Below, in pieces: positions 46,481 to 58,100 of a stretch of 64,000 nucleotides of DNA. The DNA comes from Fragilaria crotonensis. Taxonomy: Eukaryota > Bacillariophyta > Fragilariophyceae > Fragilariales > Fragilariaceae. Location: contig JAKSYS010000262.1 in assembly GCA_022925895.1 (NCBI GenBank), forward strand, positions 1-64,000, written 5' to 3'. Positions within the stretch are counted from its first letter, which is position 1, and each line of letters starts with the position of its first letter. A program made the position numbers and the translations under genes. The notes under the pieces are model-generated. The model saw nothing but the letters and a program-made list of their open reading frames with translations, had not been told where the DNA came from and made no database searches.

Positions 46481-46662
46481 ATCAGAATCTGTACACAATT
46501 AGTGCAATCGACACTGTGAGCATCTGCACCTGATTTGTATATGTTGAAGGTCGTCAAGTCTTAAACAACTCATCTCCTCAGTATGCCCCGAAGACAAAGA
46601 GCGCGCCGAAGGCAACCAGTACGCATGACGATGATCCATTTGACGGATGTGAACCCCCAGTA

Positions 46663-48614
46663 ATGAAGACGATGATTGAGATGATGAAATGGCACCACCG
46701 CATTCCACGTGATCAATTACCAACGTTCCTACAGGAATATCGTATTCTTCACTTTGTTGGAAGAGAAGATGAATACAATGCGAGTGATACTGTTTATGAA
46801 TTGTATCATGTTATATTCGACGACCATTCAGATCGGAAGTCACTGTCATCTTGCCTTGGTAAGGGCGAGACACTTAGTATATGGGAAAAGGAGAAACCCA
46901 CTGCTATATGCGCTATAACGTTTGTACAACGAGAGAACGCTGTTTTGGTTCTTTTTTTGGCAACAAAGGTTGACTATCAGGCCAACGGAATGGCAACTTT
47001 TTTGCTTTCGATTATGCATCAAGTTGTAAGGTGTAGGGTGGGTGTTGATGAAGTAAATGTTTATTTGAAAGCAAATCCGACCGCGAACAAAGTGGCATGG
47101 GGTTATTATTCAAGACGCAACTTTGCCGAAATGGCTGAAGGGACTGAAGCATTTCCTAAAGTTTTGAGAGACTGTTTTGTCAATGAGGTTGATGATAGTC
47201 CACTCAAGGACTATCTCGGATTCAGCAACGATTTGAAGTGGTTGACGATTTGCCTTACACGTGAATATTTTGCCTTCCCACAAGAATCCAGAAACCAGAT
47301 AGTATTGAAAAGGTTGTTCAACAATCCCAATGACAACACCATTGATTGTCCATCCGTGTATGCCTTCTTCCCGGGAAACTTAACATACGAAGAGGCAACA
47401 TTTTGTACACCAACTTATGATTGTTACTCGGGTGAATTTTGGGATGACAAGGCCTTCCATCCGAAGAACTCGATAATGGAAAAATACCTATTCCAAGGTC
47501 CAAGTGCTCGTCTGACTTGGATAGATCGTTGCCTTACGCGCAAAGGTGACGCTCTTTCTCCAGACTTTGTGGACATTGCTCTGGGATGGCTGCAGCGGTA
47601 TTGTAAAGCTGAAATTTGGTCGACCCTGACCATCATTCCTTGTAAGATCATGACTGAGGTGTCAACAATGGAGAGCCTTTTTACATCCTTCATTGAAGGA
47701 CGGAACGTTGCATCTTCGGTTCGCGACCTAAAAACCGATACAGAGAGAAGACAGTTTGTAAACCACATCTTTCATTACGAGATTGACCAAAAGAGGTTTA
47801 TGGAGGCAACAATTCTGGTGGTGGAGTTCATTATACAACACAAGGATCTCCTCACGAAGCCGTTTATTGTCATTCCTGCACAAGAGGATGAAGATTGTTC
47901 ATGGACTGTTTTCGTAGCGGTGAATTGTGGAAAAACTGGGAACAATGATAACGATACAAAATGTGGATATTTTTTGTTTGATCCAACTGGAAAACGTCGC
48001 CGTTCTGACCCACCGCCAATTTGCCGGTTCTTCCTCAAATTGGTGCACTTCATACTCAGTCCTGAGAATGATCCAAATGCAAAAGCACGAAAACCAAAAG
48101 AAGAAAAGAAAAGGGAAAGCTCACCATGGAAAGACAAGGTTGTTGCACCATGGTTTTTCAACATGCATTCGTTTTACGTCGGTTTCACACGGCAAAGCGT
48201 TAATTTTGGTTGTGTCGTCACTGACAAGAACAATGAGACATGTGACATCGAGAAGGGCGCTTCCGACCGTTGAGTTTACCGCCAGATTACATTCTAATTC
48301 AGGAAACGTCAAAGGATGTGGCGCAAAGTGGTTTAAAATCATTGATTTTCATCCGCGATTTTTGTGTCATGGTGCACGACGTCACATTCGACACGAGTGG
48401 GAATGTGAAAGGTGACATCACTTTTGACAGGAATGACAATGTCAAGGGCATGGGCAGGAACATTCCCACATCAACACGAAAATTTGCTCACTATTTGCAT
48501 GACGTGTACGTGAGCTTGTTTCAACTGATTGACAGAATAGCAAGCAGCAACTTTGGGTCGGTTCGAGAAGAAGCTCATGAGTACAAAAATATCTTCGTCC
48601 CAGCAAGGGGATAG
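46663..48614 (+). CDS. GNAT acetyltransferase-Ulp1-like protease fusion
   Basis: The first usable in-frame ATG is at 46663. The reading upstream (THDDDPFDGCEPPV) looks coding, so the true start may lie near 46582 with a one-base break. The N-terminal domain has the GNAT acetyl-CoA loop (VLFLATKVDYQANGMATFLL) and AWGYYSRRNF. The C-terminal domain has a segment like C48/Ulp1 cysteine proteases: WTVFVAVN..GYFLFDPTG and later QSVNFGCVV, a plausible Q..GC catalytic end; the usual HW is replaced by SW. Near 48262 a lost T shifts the frame; the continuation (FRPLSLPPDYILIQE) runs to 48614, giving about 650 residues. Ulp1-like proteases are common MULE cargo and act on SUMO-type conjugates. Acetyl-acceptor and protease targets are unknown, and the protease half may be degenerate. 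Confidence 0.6.
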
Positions 48615-48641
48615 AACGGTCGCTTTCGTTGGAAACTAACG

Positions 48642-50223
48642 ATGCCCGGACCACGACATGCGTTTCCTGATTTAGCCAAGATATTGCAGTGGCAACCTTT
48701 GTCGAAAGAAAGAGTGTTGCTTGGCAGGGAAACAGATTTGTGCCAGATGAATAATGATGATGTAGCGAAGCGGTTGCGAAAGACTTCGCGAAAGCCTCGA
48801 CAAACAAAGAAAAAAGGAAGACGGATAGTGGTGAAGAGCAGTCGGGTGGTCTAGGCCAGCGAAAGCAGGATGATCCATCGTTGACGAAGTCGCCAGCACG
48901 AAAGGGTGAAGCAGAGGCAGTACAGGAACAAGATCATACATCACCAGAAAGATTCAAGACACCGAAAAGATGCCTGATGGAGCACATACGACCACGGCGC
49001 TCGCAGGAAGTGAATTTGTGCCATTGTCTATACAGCATATTGCTACATTTATTTCAAGTTTAAAGAAGGACTTGAATATGCTGCATCAGAAGATGAGAAG
49101 AAGAATCTGTGTTGGCAAATCCTTGCTCTTTCACACGAGAAGTCTCCATTGCCATTTGTCGAAAATGCGTTGAAGTTTATACGCGATAATTTTGAAAAGG
49201 AAAATGAAAGTGTTTCGATAATCGCCAAACCTGGGAAAAAGGATGTACTGTGTGGGAAGGGGCACCGCAAATGCATTCCGTACCTTGATCGCACATTGGA
49301 CTTCAAGAAAATGCACTTGTCAGCAGCTAATCAGGCAGAAAAATATGAGGTGCAGCGTACCATTTACACAACTCTAAAAGGAGGGATTTCGTTTCCTCGA
49401 GATGACAGAAAAAAAGGGTGGAAGGAAAAAACGATGGTGGAATGGCGTATATTAGATCGCGAATGAAACGTGTGTGTAACGAAAAAGAAGGGGAGGGCAT
49501 GACGCCGTCAATAAATGAATTGGAGGCCGGACCAGGTCCATTTGAAAGTACATCTCTACCGCCAAATGGTATTGTAGTACGTAAACGCGATGAACCAAAG
49601 GGACATCCACCAAACATGGCTTTCCGTCGGATAATCCGAAGAGCTGCAGATGCCACGTTTGAAAGTCGAACAGAAAGCGCTAAGGACAATATTGCAGGTG
49701 AAGTGCTAGAGGAGATGCGGAAAAAAGGTTACATCTTTGTCAATAAAGAGGAAAACGTTTGGAAAGGTGTCAACACAGAAAAAGTAAGGAAAGAGGTTCG
49801 GGATCGTCTAAGGAAATCAGTGTACTTTGGGAAACAAAGTACGGTGACGAGAAAGAGGAAAGCTGGTGACGACAATGATGCTGGCATTGAATGCAAGCAA
49901 CCTTCAAAACAGCGGATGACAGGAAGTTTGAAAGCTGGTGAGAGGATGATGCTTGTATTGAATGCAATAAGCCTTCAAAAGAGCGGATGACAGGAAGTAA
50001 GAAAGCTGGTGACGAGGATGATGCTTGTATTGAATGCAATAAGCCTTCAAAGCACTCGTGTCGGAAATGTAAGAAGCATGTATGTTCCATGTGTTGCAAT
50101 GAAAAGAGAAAGCTCGAAAACACTTGGTGGTGCAACGTGTGTTTCAATAGACAAAGTGTTTGGAAGCAAACATTAATTCGGGACGGCAATTACAGTACTT
50201 CGGATGAAGAATGCAAGAAATGA
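48642..50223 (+). CDS. Protein with two DUF6824-like domains and a C-terminal zinc finger
   Basis: It starts at an ATG at 48642, followed by a basic stretch (RKTSRKPRQTKKKGRR). After breaks near 48815 and 49050 come EFVPLSIQHIATFISSF and a first DUF6824-like domain (KKDVLCGKGHRKC, then TLKGGISFPRDDRKKGW, about 49225-49430). After a break near 49455 comes a second such domain (GHPPNMAFRRIIRRAADATF..AKDNIAGEVLEEMRKKGYIF..VWKGV). Then a roughly 63-base repeat is present three times (49855-50060, AGDEDDACIECNKPSK), and a Cys-rich finger follows (CRKCKKHVCSMCC..WWCNVCF). DUF6824 is abundant in diatoms and thought to be nuclear; a DNA-binding regulator is an inference. The end resembles Cys-rich tails of some transposases. 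Confidence 0.55.
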
Positions 50224-50261
50224 GTTCATCGTAGTCGTACATGCTGTATGTAGTAGCCTAT

Positions 50262-50935
50262 TTGAAGGTCAAAATTTGTACACCAAATAGTCGTCTTCTT
50301 ACTGTCATAGTGTTACTTGTTCATTCGTGACTATTTGAAGAACAAAATTCGTACACCAAATAGTCGTCATCGTACTGTCATAGTGTTACTTGTTCATTCG
50401 TGACTATTTGAAGATCGAAATTCGTACACCATATAGTCGTCATCGTACTGTCATACTGTTACTTGTTCATTCGTGACTATTTGAAGATCGAAATTCGTAC
50501 ACCAAATAGTCGTCTTCTTACTGTCATACTGTTACTTGTCCATTCGCGACTATTTGAAGATCGAAATTTGTACACCAAATAGTCGCATCGTACTGACATA
50601 CTGTTACTTGTTCATTCGTGACTATTTGAAGATCGAAATTCGTACACCAAATAGTCGTCTTCTTACTGGCATACTGTTACTTGTCCATTCGCGACTATTT
50701 GAAGATCGAAATTTGTACACCAAATAGTCGCATCGTACTGACATACTGTTACTTGTTCATTCGTGACTATTTGAAGATCGAAATTCGTACACCAAATAGT
50801 CGTCTTCTTACTGGCATACTGTTACTTGTTCATTCGTGACTATTTGAAGATCGAAATTCGTACACAAAATAGTCGTCATCATACTGACACACTGTTACTT
50901 GTCCATTCGAGACTATTTGAAGATCGAAATTCGTA
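50262..50935. repeat. Satellite array 3, about 9 copies
   Basis: It has the same unit and orientation as array 2, with local variants (CATTCGTGAC and TTCATT in place of TCCATT, TCTTCTTACTG in some units). It lies just after the DUF6824 gene. Confidence 0.95.
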
Positions 50936-51257
50936 CAGAAAGAAAGTTCTGTTGGTGTTGATTAAGAAGAAAAGTGTACTTGTATTCAAGGAGATTTGCA
51001 ACCCTACTAGGTTGTAATCGAATACAAAGTAATGTAAGTTCGAGTGATTCAAAACAAGGGAAACACATGAATCACTGATAGAAGGAGATATGTAGCAGTT
51101 ATCTTTCTGGCATGACAAAGGGTTGACATGCGCGTTAGGAAAAGCGCCGACAGAAGTCAACAACAAAGATTCCGTGTTTTGTCAGCCATTCAAATTTCCG
51201 ATGTCTTCAAAAATCTTCTACAGGAGGACTCACTGTAGTTTATTACTGTGACGTGGG

Positions 51258-51289
51258 TGCTGACGTCAAATTGGTGAAACCTAATCGGA
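51258..51289 (-). repeat. Right inverted end of the MULE-like element
   Basis: Exact reverse complement of 39040-39071. Confidence 0.8.
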
Positions 51290-51383
51290 TCTGGTGCGTT
51301 GATATTCTGCAGTGTAGAGTACGCTGGAGTGCTACGGTAGGCACTTATAAAGCACTAATAAACTAGATCGCGAGTGCACACAG

Positions 51384-51606
51384 GAATAGCGACCAAAGGG
51401 AATTATGACCGAGGATGACCCAAAGTTAGAAACGGCCCTAGTTTTGCACCCAGCCGAGTTGACTGTTAACCGTTGTAATGGTGGCTTCCTATACCGTATA
51501 GGAAGCCACCATTACAACGGTTAACAGTCAACTCGGCTGGGTGCAAAACTAGGCCCGTTTCTAACTTTGGGTCATCCTCGGTCATAATTCCCTTTGGTCG
51601 CTATTC
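51384..51606. repeat. 223-bp near-perfect palindrome
   Basis: Two 111-base arms mirror each other around C51495 (centre CTATACCGTATAG), with one mismatch (CGGCCC against CGGGCC). There is no spacer and no coding. Such a structure fits a foldback MITE, a hairpin RNA source or an assembly artefact. Confidence 0.92.
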
Positions 51607-51895
51607 ATCTAACTTCTAAACAACATTGTACGGAGTACAGTACTTAGTACTGTACACACAATGAAGACGGTTTTGCAGTTTCGCCTCGGGGTTGCGGGAA
51701 GTGCGCAGGTGGTCTGCTGCTATAACGGCAATAAACACATCAAATCCTTGCTTACGCACTTTTACCACATACTGTAATACGTGTATGCATACGCATGAAT
51801 ATTTTTTAAGCAGCAGCACGATCCAGTCAAATTGTCACTCCAGCACTATCAAACAACACGTACTCATTGTAGTTAGACATTCAGACTAATGCAGT

Positions 51896-53044
51896 TCACA
51901 ATGAAGCAGAAACAAATGAGGCATCATCGGCATCATTACTGTCATCACTGCCAGGGGAAGCAAGAAAACGAAAAGCCAAGTCCCTGACTCTTGGTTTTCT
52001 GATCATCCTTGGTTTGACCATCGATATCAATTCCACAGTAAAAACAAACCAGTTCTGTCTTGCAATGCGGAGGTCTCTATTCCAATGCGGCATTCCAACT
52101 AGTTCAAAACCAGAAGGATTCTCTTCGCTCCCAAAGAAGTCCTGCTCAACCTTGTAAGGAAGCCTGACGGTCTGTACCATCTTGCAAGGTTCATCATATC
52201 CATTCACAGCTTTGAAGCGGTGAACAGCCTCGACAAAGCCGGCATATTTGGCATGGCTCGAAGTTACCAAACCAGAAGATGCAGTCGTGAGTCTGTTCGG
52301 AGAAAAAAAAATTTCTGGAACGATGTACTCAAGTTCCAAAGACATTCCATTCCTAGTGACTCTTGGAGTGAAGTCTGCCTGTGGCATGCCGACGACTAGA
52401 AAGTCAACGGTGAGATGCTGACGTCCGGCCACATCCGACCAATTGTTGACAAGATACTTCATCTCGTCCCTGTTGCTGCTACTAGTGCTTAGGAGTTCAA
52501 GCTCTTCAGCAGCCTCGTTGACGTTGTCGTCGTCGATCTCTTCTGCTTCGTCCTCCTCCTCGTCGTGTGTGCTGGCGTCGTCAATCTCCTCGTTTTCTTC
52601 CGAAGAAAAGGACAAATCCCGAGACGTATTCTTCGCTCGGATCGGAGCAGATGGCCCACCTCCCTTCTCTGTGGCGGGAGCGTCCTTTCCCTTTCCGGGT
52701 GTCGTAGTTGCCGGTTGCTTCTTGTCAGGGTCTGCTGGTGGTGGTGGTACAACACAAGAACAAGCAAGCAGAAAAGGTTAGCATCAAGTAACCAAGTAAC
52801 CACAACAATTTGAAGAAAAAGTAGACTTACCTCCTTTTGTCCGTTCACGTGCGACTGCCTGCTCAATTCTGAACTTGCGAATCTTTCTCCGTAACAACGG
52901 CGCGAAGCTCTTATACTGCCTTTCAGGAAAGTGCTCTGCTCGAATAAGCTCAATCGTATCGGCTCTGGTATCAATGGCCGGGTCAATCTTACCAGAAGTC
53001 AGCAATTGAAGGAGCACCCTATCGTCCTGATGTGACCAACGCAT
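51896..53044 (-). CDS. Unknown protein, two exons
   Basis: The family is not recognised. Exon 1, 53044-52831, and exon 2, 52734-51896, are joined across a 96-base GT..AG intron in phase 1. The exons sum to 1053 bases, exactly 350 codons plus stop, which supports the model. The first 70 residues (MRWSHQDDRVLLQLLTSGKIDP..LRRKIRKFRIEQA) form a basic helical, Myb/SANT-like or MADF-like segment, a weak resemblance. A Pro/Thr/Lys-rich linker and an acidic run (EEIDDASTHDEEEDEAEEIDDDN) follow, then about 170 residues with predicted strands (GMSLELEYIVPEIF) and a basic stretch KPRMIRKPRVRD. A nuclear protein is a reasonable inference. The frame is intact. GGGGTTGCGGGA motifs lie at both sides of the gene (51688, 53289). 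Confidence 0.7.
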
Positions 53045-53640
53045 TTTTTGTGAGATGATGGAATGTGGTGATTTGGTTGCAACGATCAAAAACTGCTGAT
53101 CCTCCTTCTCAGAGTACAGAGCTTCCACCAAACCATGACTTCTATGACATTACAGTCACACATTATGGCCTAGTTGTGGTGTCTTCTTGACCGAGTGTAC
53201 AAGTGTGACTAGGACAGCTATCGAGAAATGACAGACGGTTCTCTGCGAAACGTGAAATACGGGTATCGCAACAGGAACGTTTTTTTTCGGGGTTGCGGGA
53301 AAGGGCTCACAGCAATGCAACGGACCTTGAGCGAGTAACACTTCATGTAAAATGGACAAAAGGGATGGCATACATCAGATTTGTCCTGTGTCTGATGTCT
53401 TAGTACTAATCTCATGAAGAAATGACAGGCTTGCTTGTGATACGGTCACGGCACGACAGTCCGAATTTGTTATTACCTATATACCGTGATACCAACTTCG
53501 GTGCATGGTTCGTGAACAAATGATTTCTATAAAAAGAACTCGAGAAAACTCCGCAGATTCTACTGTTTATGAAAACGTTTTTTATCCCTAATGTTGACGT
53601 TGGTGATGTACAATGTGGTATTAGTCTACTGAGATTTCCC
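53045..53640. other. Upstream spacer of the two-exon gene
   Basis: About 600 bases with no supportable gene, including a T8 run followed by the GGGGTTGCGGGA motif at 53289-53300. It ends at the decamer repeat of the next element. Confidence 0.45.
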
Positions 53641-53710
53641 GACATCTTCTGACATCTTCTGACATAATCTGACATAATCTGACATCTTCTGACATCTTCT
53701 GACATCTTTT
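53641..53710 (+). repeat. Left decamer array, 7 units
   Basis: Seven 10-base units, GACATCTTCT or GACATAATCT, run head to tail; the last is GACATCTTTT. The order of the last units (AATCT, TTCT, TTTT) is mirrored in the right array. Confidence 0.9.
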
Positions 53711-55197
53711 CAACACGTCTGTAGAGATCCTACAGCTGTTTTCGTCATCAGATAACCGAGCGTAGGTCTTGGTAACTTTTGAACGTGTATAGGTTTTTAG
53801 CCTAAGTATAAAAGCTTCGTACTTTGGAGTACTCAAAACATTAACACGACGATTTCACGAGTTGATCATGGGGGAATAAGCAGGGCAATGAACCCCATGC
53901 TGTTGTAAACTGACAACATGCCCCATGTAAATGCCTTGTGCTCTGCCTTGAGGATTGAGCAACACAAGTGATGTTGTCAGTTTTGACATCCCAACCCCAC
54001 AAATTGAGATCATTAGGAGTGCCTTCATTGTGACTTTTTGCTCGGTGAATTTCAGGTGGGCCAGCATACCTGCAGCCGCAAAATCTGGAGGTAGAATGTG
54101 GCGATCAAAGTCTCTGCCTTCGGTATTCACAAGTTTGAACTGCATCTCCTGGAAAAGGGGGCAGGGATGGATTCTCTGGATGTGGCTGGCGTTGACTTCT
54201 TGTTTGGGCATGCGTTGTCGCCTTCTATACAGCAAGGATGTCAAACTTTTGTGGTTACCGACTTGTTGGAAAAGTGGGGGCTAGAATGCCCACAAGGGTG
54301 TCTGTGTCAATGCAGTGCTGCCCAATGTATGCGCTTTGCTGTGTCGGCGTTAGAGCTGGTTCGCTTCACGATGAAGCAGCAACGAGATAATGCCGGAGGA
54401 GAGAATGCGCGACGCTTACGATTGTTGCACAACTTGAGTTCCACGAAAGTGAATGGGTGCAATGGCACTGGCGTTGGTGTGGTCTTGATACCCAATTTTG
54501 CTTGCAATGGGCGGCTCTAATTGTTCGCAGGGCAGACTCCTCGAATGACGCGACACTCCATGAGGGGTTCTCTGATCCGAAATCTGACACTGGTGTTCGG
54601 TACCTCACTACTACTTTTATGCAATGCATTCTGGTACATCCGAATACTATGCCTACACATTGCAGCATGAAGGAGGAAGGTGAACCGCGGGCGGGATAAA
54701 TGTCAGCAATTGCATTATGTCGTCCTCCTCCTCGTTCTGATACTTTTATGTCATTTGCGTTATTGATTCATCATTTGTGCAAAATGCTGCTTCTGACTGT
54801 CCTGGCAACCTTGCGATTGGTACATGGGCGCAGATAATTTGTTTCGTTGCGTCTGGATTCGTCGTCGCTAAGCCGGACCGCCGCCAGAACGCCCTTCTTG
54901 ATCATCGCTGCGACGAATGACTCTGGGGCTGCCACGGAGGACATCTCCGATGCTCCTTGGGCGACAGAAGCGGTTTGATGTGATCTGATATCACTACTAG
55001 TATGCAAATGACTTTGACTCCCGAGGACATCATCGGGAGACAATCATAGTAGAGGTACAGCTAGCTTAGATAAACTAGAGTCGTTCAAAAAAGCGCTTTG
55101 ATCGTGGGGGAATGAAATGAATGGGTCAGTGATGCCCACCCCGTTGTAAACTGACGTGTCTCACATCATAGCTTGGCTGCTTTGCGGGTTGAGCATC
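53711..55197. other. Leader region of the IS630-like element, with internal duplication
   Basis: The stretch 53855-54060 and the stretch 55090-55330 are diverged direct copies: both contain GGGGGAAT, TTGTAAACTGAC, GAGTGATGTTGT-like blocks and GAGATCAT.AGGAGTGCCTTC. The first copy therefore encodes a remnant of the transposase N-terminus (SDVVSFDIPTPQIEIIRSAF against SDVVSVHHRTPKFEIIRSAF). The rest (54100-55060) has short open frames on both strands with no recognisable product. Confidence 0.6.
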
Positions 55198-58100
55198 ATG
55201 AGTGATGTTGTAAGCGTTCACCACCGAACTCCAAAATTTGAGATCATAAGGAGTGCCTTCATGCAACTTTGTGCCGATGAAGTGTTTCATCTGTCCGTAC
55301 GGAGAAAATGGTTGCCAGCGGAGACATGGGCAGCTGCAGTGACCTTGTCTCATCTCATCGATGGAAATGTGTGCACTGTCGATGCTAAAATGTTCAATGC
55401 AGCAATGATTCGCACCAAAGCTCCCTTTGATGGGTCTTCAATCGACAGATTTGACGGCACAAACGACTCTGGTGTCTTCCGGGTCAAATTCCAAAATATT
55501 CTGTACTACATGGTAACAGCTCCATTTGAACAGGCGGATTATCCGCATCCTCTTGATTCAAATTGGAAAGATAGCGTTGTTTCTATGGCTGCGGATGTGC
55601 TGTCAACCATCAGAACAAGATCAACGACATCGCTTGACAATTTTTTCTCCGCAATGTCATTCAAGGACAAACTTCAGGTAACGACCAATCTCACCAAAGA
55701 AACAACGACCACAACAATGCATGCTGCATCTCGCAGTTCCTCCCATTGTCATCAGCAACCAGAACAACGGCAAGAGGAAGGACAACAAGATGAAATAATG
55801 GGACAAACAATCCAGAAAACAGGTCCATCGTGTTTCTGGCGTAGCCGTGACGCTTGGAATCTGTTCGCAGGTGGAGGGGGTGGTTCTTTTGAGCAATTTT
55901 CAACCAACGTTTCAAACGTTGGTGGTGGTACTAGCGTTTTAGACATTTTGGAGGGCCATATTATGGTTCTACAATCCGTGAGCGAAACTCCGTATGGCTG
56001 GAAGAATGTGGTGCAAGGGCGCGATGAGGAAAATCTTTGTTCTCAACTGGAAATCTTTGTCATACAGAGCAGGTCCATTATTCTATGCTTGGCGTATCAG
56101 ACTGCCACTCGGCACATGAATTCATGGTCTTGGACGCAGTGTTGCATCGAGGCCTGCCGACAACTTAACGAGCTCGGGGTGGTGCAAGCAACAAAACCTC
56201 GCAGCGTTCAAGATTGGAATATGGAGTTCCGCAAGCACACGTCTTTCCTCCACCCCAATCATATTGTGAGATGTGGGCAACGCCCTATTCCACGACTCTT
56301 CATGAAGTATCCCGATGCAAAAGATCAAATTACCGCATTCGGTTTATGCAATCTGACGGTTCTGACTGTTGAATTGGTGCAGGTTTTCTGTATCGAAGAG
56401 CTCTTCCCAAAACTATTCGACCAGTGGCGCAATGACGTTGAAAAAAGCGACACTTCCATAAACTCAGCATTGCTGACACAAGAAGCATTTCTGAAGGAGC
56501 ACAACATCAGCAATTTCAGTATTCCAACATGCTGGAGATGGATGCGTCAACTTGGCTTCACCTACAGCATGCAACAAAAGTCATACTATGTTGACGGTCA
56601 TGAACGTGATGACGTTGTCGCAAGTCGAAAGCAATTCTGTCGCAAGTACCTCACCGAGCTTGAACCAAAATGTTTACGATGGGTTCAGTACAATTCTAGT
56701 GAACTGGAGGTAACACGTCTTGATCCTGCGTTTGGCTACAAGTATACGCACGATGAAAGCAACATCATTTTCTACGAGTTTCATATTGACTACTGTTACA
56801 GTTGTGATGCTATGAGTGGAAAAGTTGCATCAATGAGCGTGCGTGCTCCTCGTGGTTCAAGACCTCTTGAAATTTATGGTCAAGACGAATCGGTTTTCTC
56901 CCAATTCATGTTTCCCTCGAAGAGTTGGGTTGGCCCAAATCAAGAACGAGGATTGTTTCCGAAGTCGCTTGGTGAAGGACTGATGATCTCCGCATTTGTG
57001 TCTCGTGACACTGGATTTGGAATGCCGATGACGGATCAAGATCTGGCATTAGTTAATGCTTTGCGACAAGGAATGCACTATGTCGACACAACTGCTGCTC
57101 TGGAAGTTCACAAGCATACTCGGAAGCAGCCACTGACGCAGTCACCTTTCGTCCGAAATTTGCTTATTGGAGCAACCAAAGGTGGCTATTGGAATAGCTT
57201 TCATATGGCGATTCAATTGGAGGACGTCATCGATTGCTTGAAAGTTATCCGACCTCACGTTGAGTTTGTTTTCATGTTTGATCACAGCCAAGGCCATGCT
57301 CGGAAAAAGGACGGGGCTCTTGATGCACACGGTATGTCTCGGAGTTTTGGTGGCAAGCAACCCAAAATGCACTCAACTACGATATCCGACAACTGCCTTG
57401 GGCCATTTGAATCGATATTGAGGATTGGCGATCATCAAAGTATGGTTTTTCAAGCTGACGATCAAGGTCCATGGTGGTTTGCTTCAACCGAAGCTCGAGA
57501 GAGGCGGAAGCATGACATCCATGACAACAGTGGCCGAGCAAAAGTTGTGTCACGAACACGGGGTGAGTTAGCATCTGCACTTTTGCTGGAATCAGGCATC
57601 ACCGTAGAGCCCAATCGCCCATTGAACGAGCTGAAGGAACTCGCAGCTATTCATGGTGTCAGTCTGACACGAGAGAAAATCTGTGTCCTTGAAGGATGGT
57701 TCGGTAAAGCAAAAGGACTTCTGCAAGTCTTATGGGAGCGAGGGTGGATTGATACATCTAAATGCAACGAACAGACCGACAAAGAAGGAAACAAAGTGAG
57801 GAACACGTCATATTATACACTTATGGGACGAAAAGATCCCGTGACTGGCCAGATCATTGAATCATCTTCTCTTCGCGGGTTGATGGGCAACTGCTTTGAC
57901 TTTGTGACCGAGGAAACAGCTTTACAATACTTGGGTTCCCAACTCGGTTTACAAGTGATGCTCACACCAAAATTTCACTGTGAGTTTGCGGGAGAAGGAA
58001 TTGAGTATGCATGGGCGCAAGCCAAGGCGATGATGAGGAGAACTCCGATGCGAGAGAAGAAGGGTCGAGTCAATTTCATAAATGTTGTCATGCGGTGTCT

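Larger units (their letters stand above)
39040..51289. mobile_element. Giant MULE-like element with satellite arrays and cargo
   Basis: Identical 32-bp sequences in inverted orientation bound the region (39040-39071 and 51258-51289). Similarity resumes further inside each end (39105-39146 against 51137-51179), so the true inverted ends are longer but diverged. Inside are a MULE transposase gene, three tandem arrays sharing one palindromic core, an unknown minus-strand gene, a GNAT-protease gene and a DUF6824-zinc-finger gene. MULEs are known for long inverted ends, cargo genes and Ulp1-like proteases. No matching 8-10-bp target duplication was seen next to the 32-mers, so the exact borders, or a nested history, remain open. 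Confidence 0.6.

Noticed and set aside
42776-50935. CRISPR-like arrays of repeats and spacers
   Set aside because: Both the core and the spacers are near-identical between units, and the context is eukaryotic with a MULE transposase; these are satellites.
53641-53710. Plain microsatellite
   Set aside because: The same decamers recur inverted at 60535-60571 on the far side of a transposase gene, which fits element ends better.
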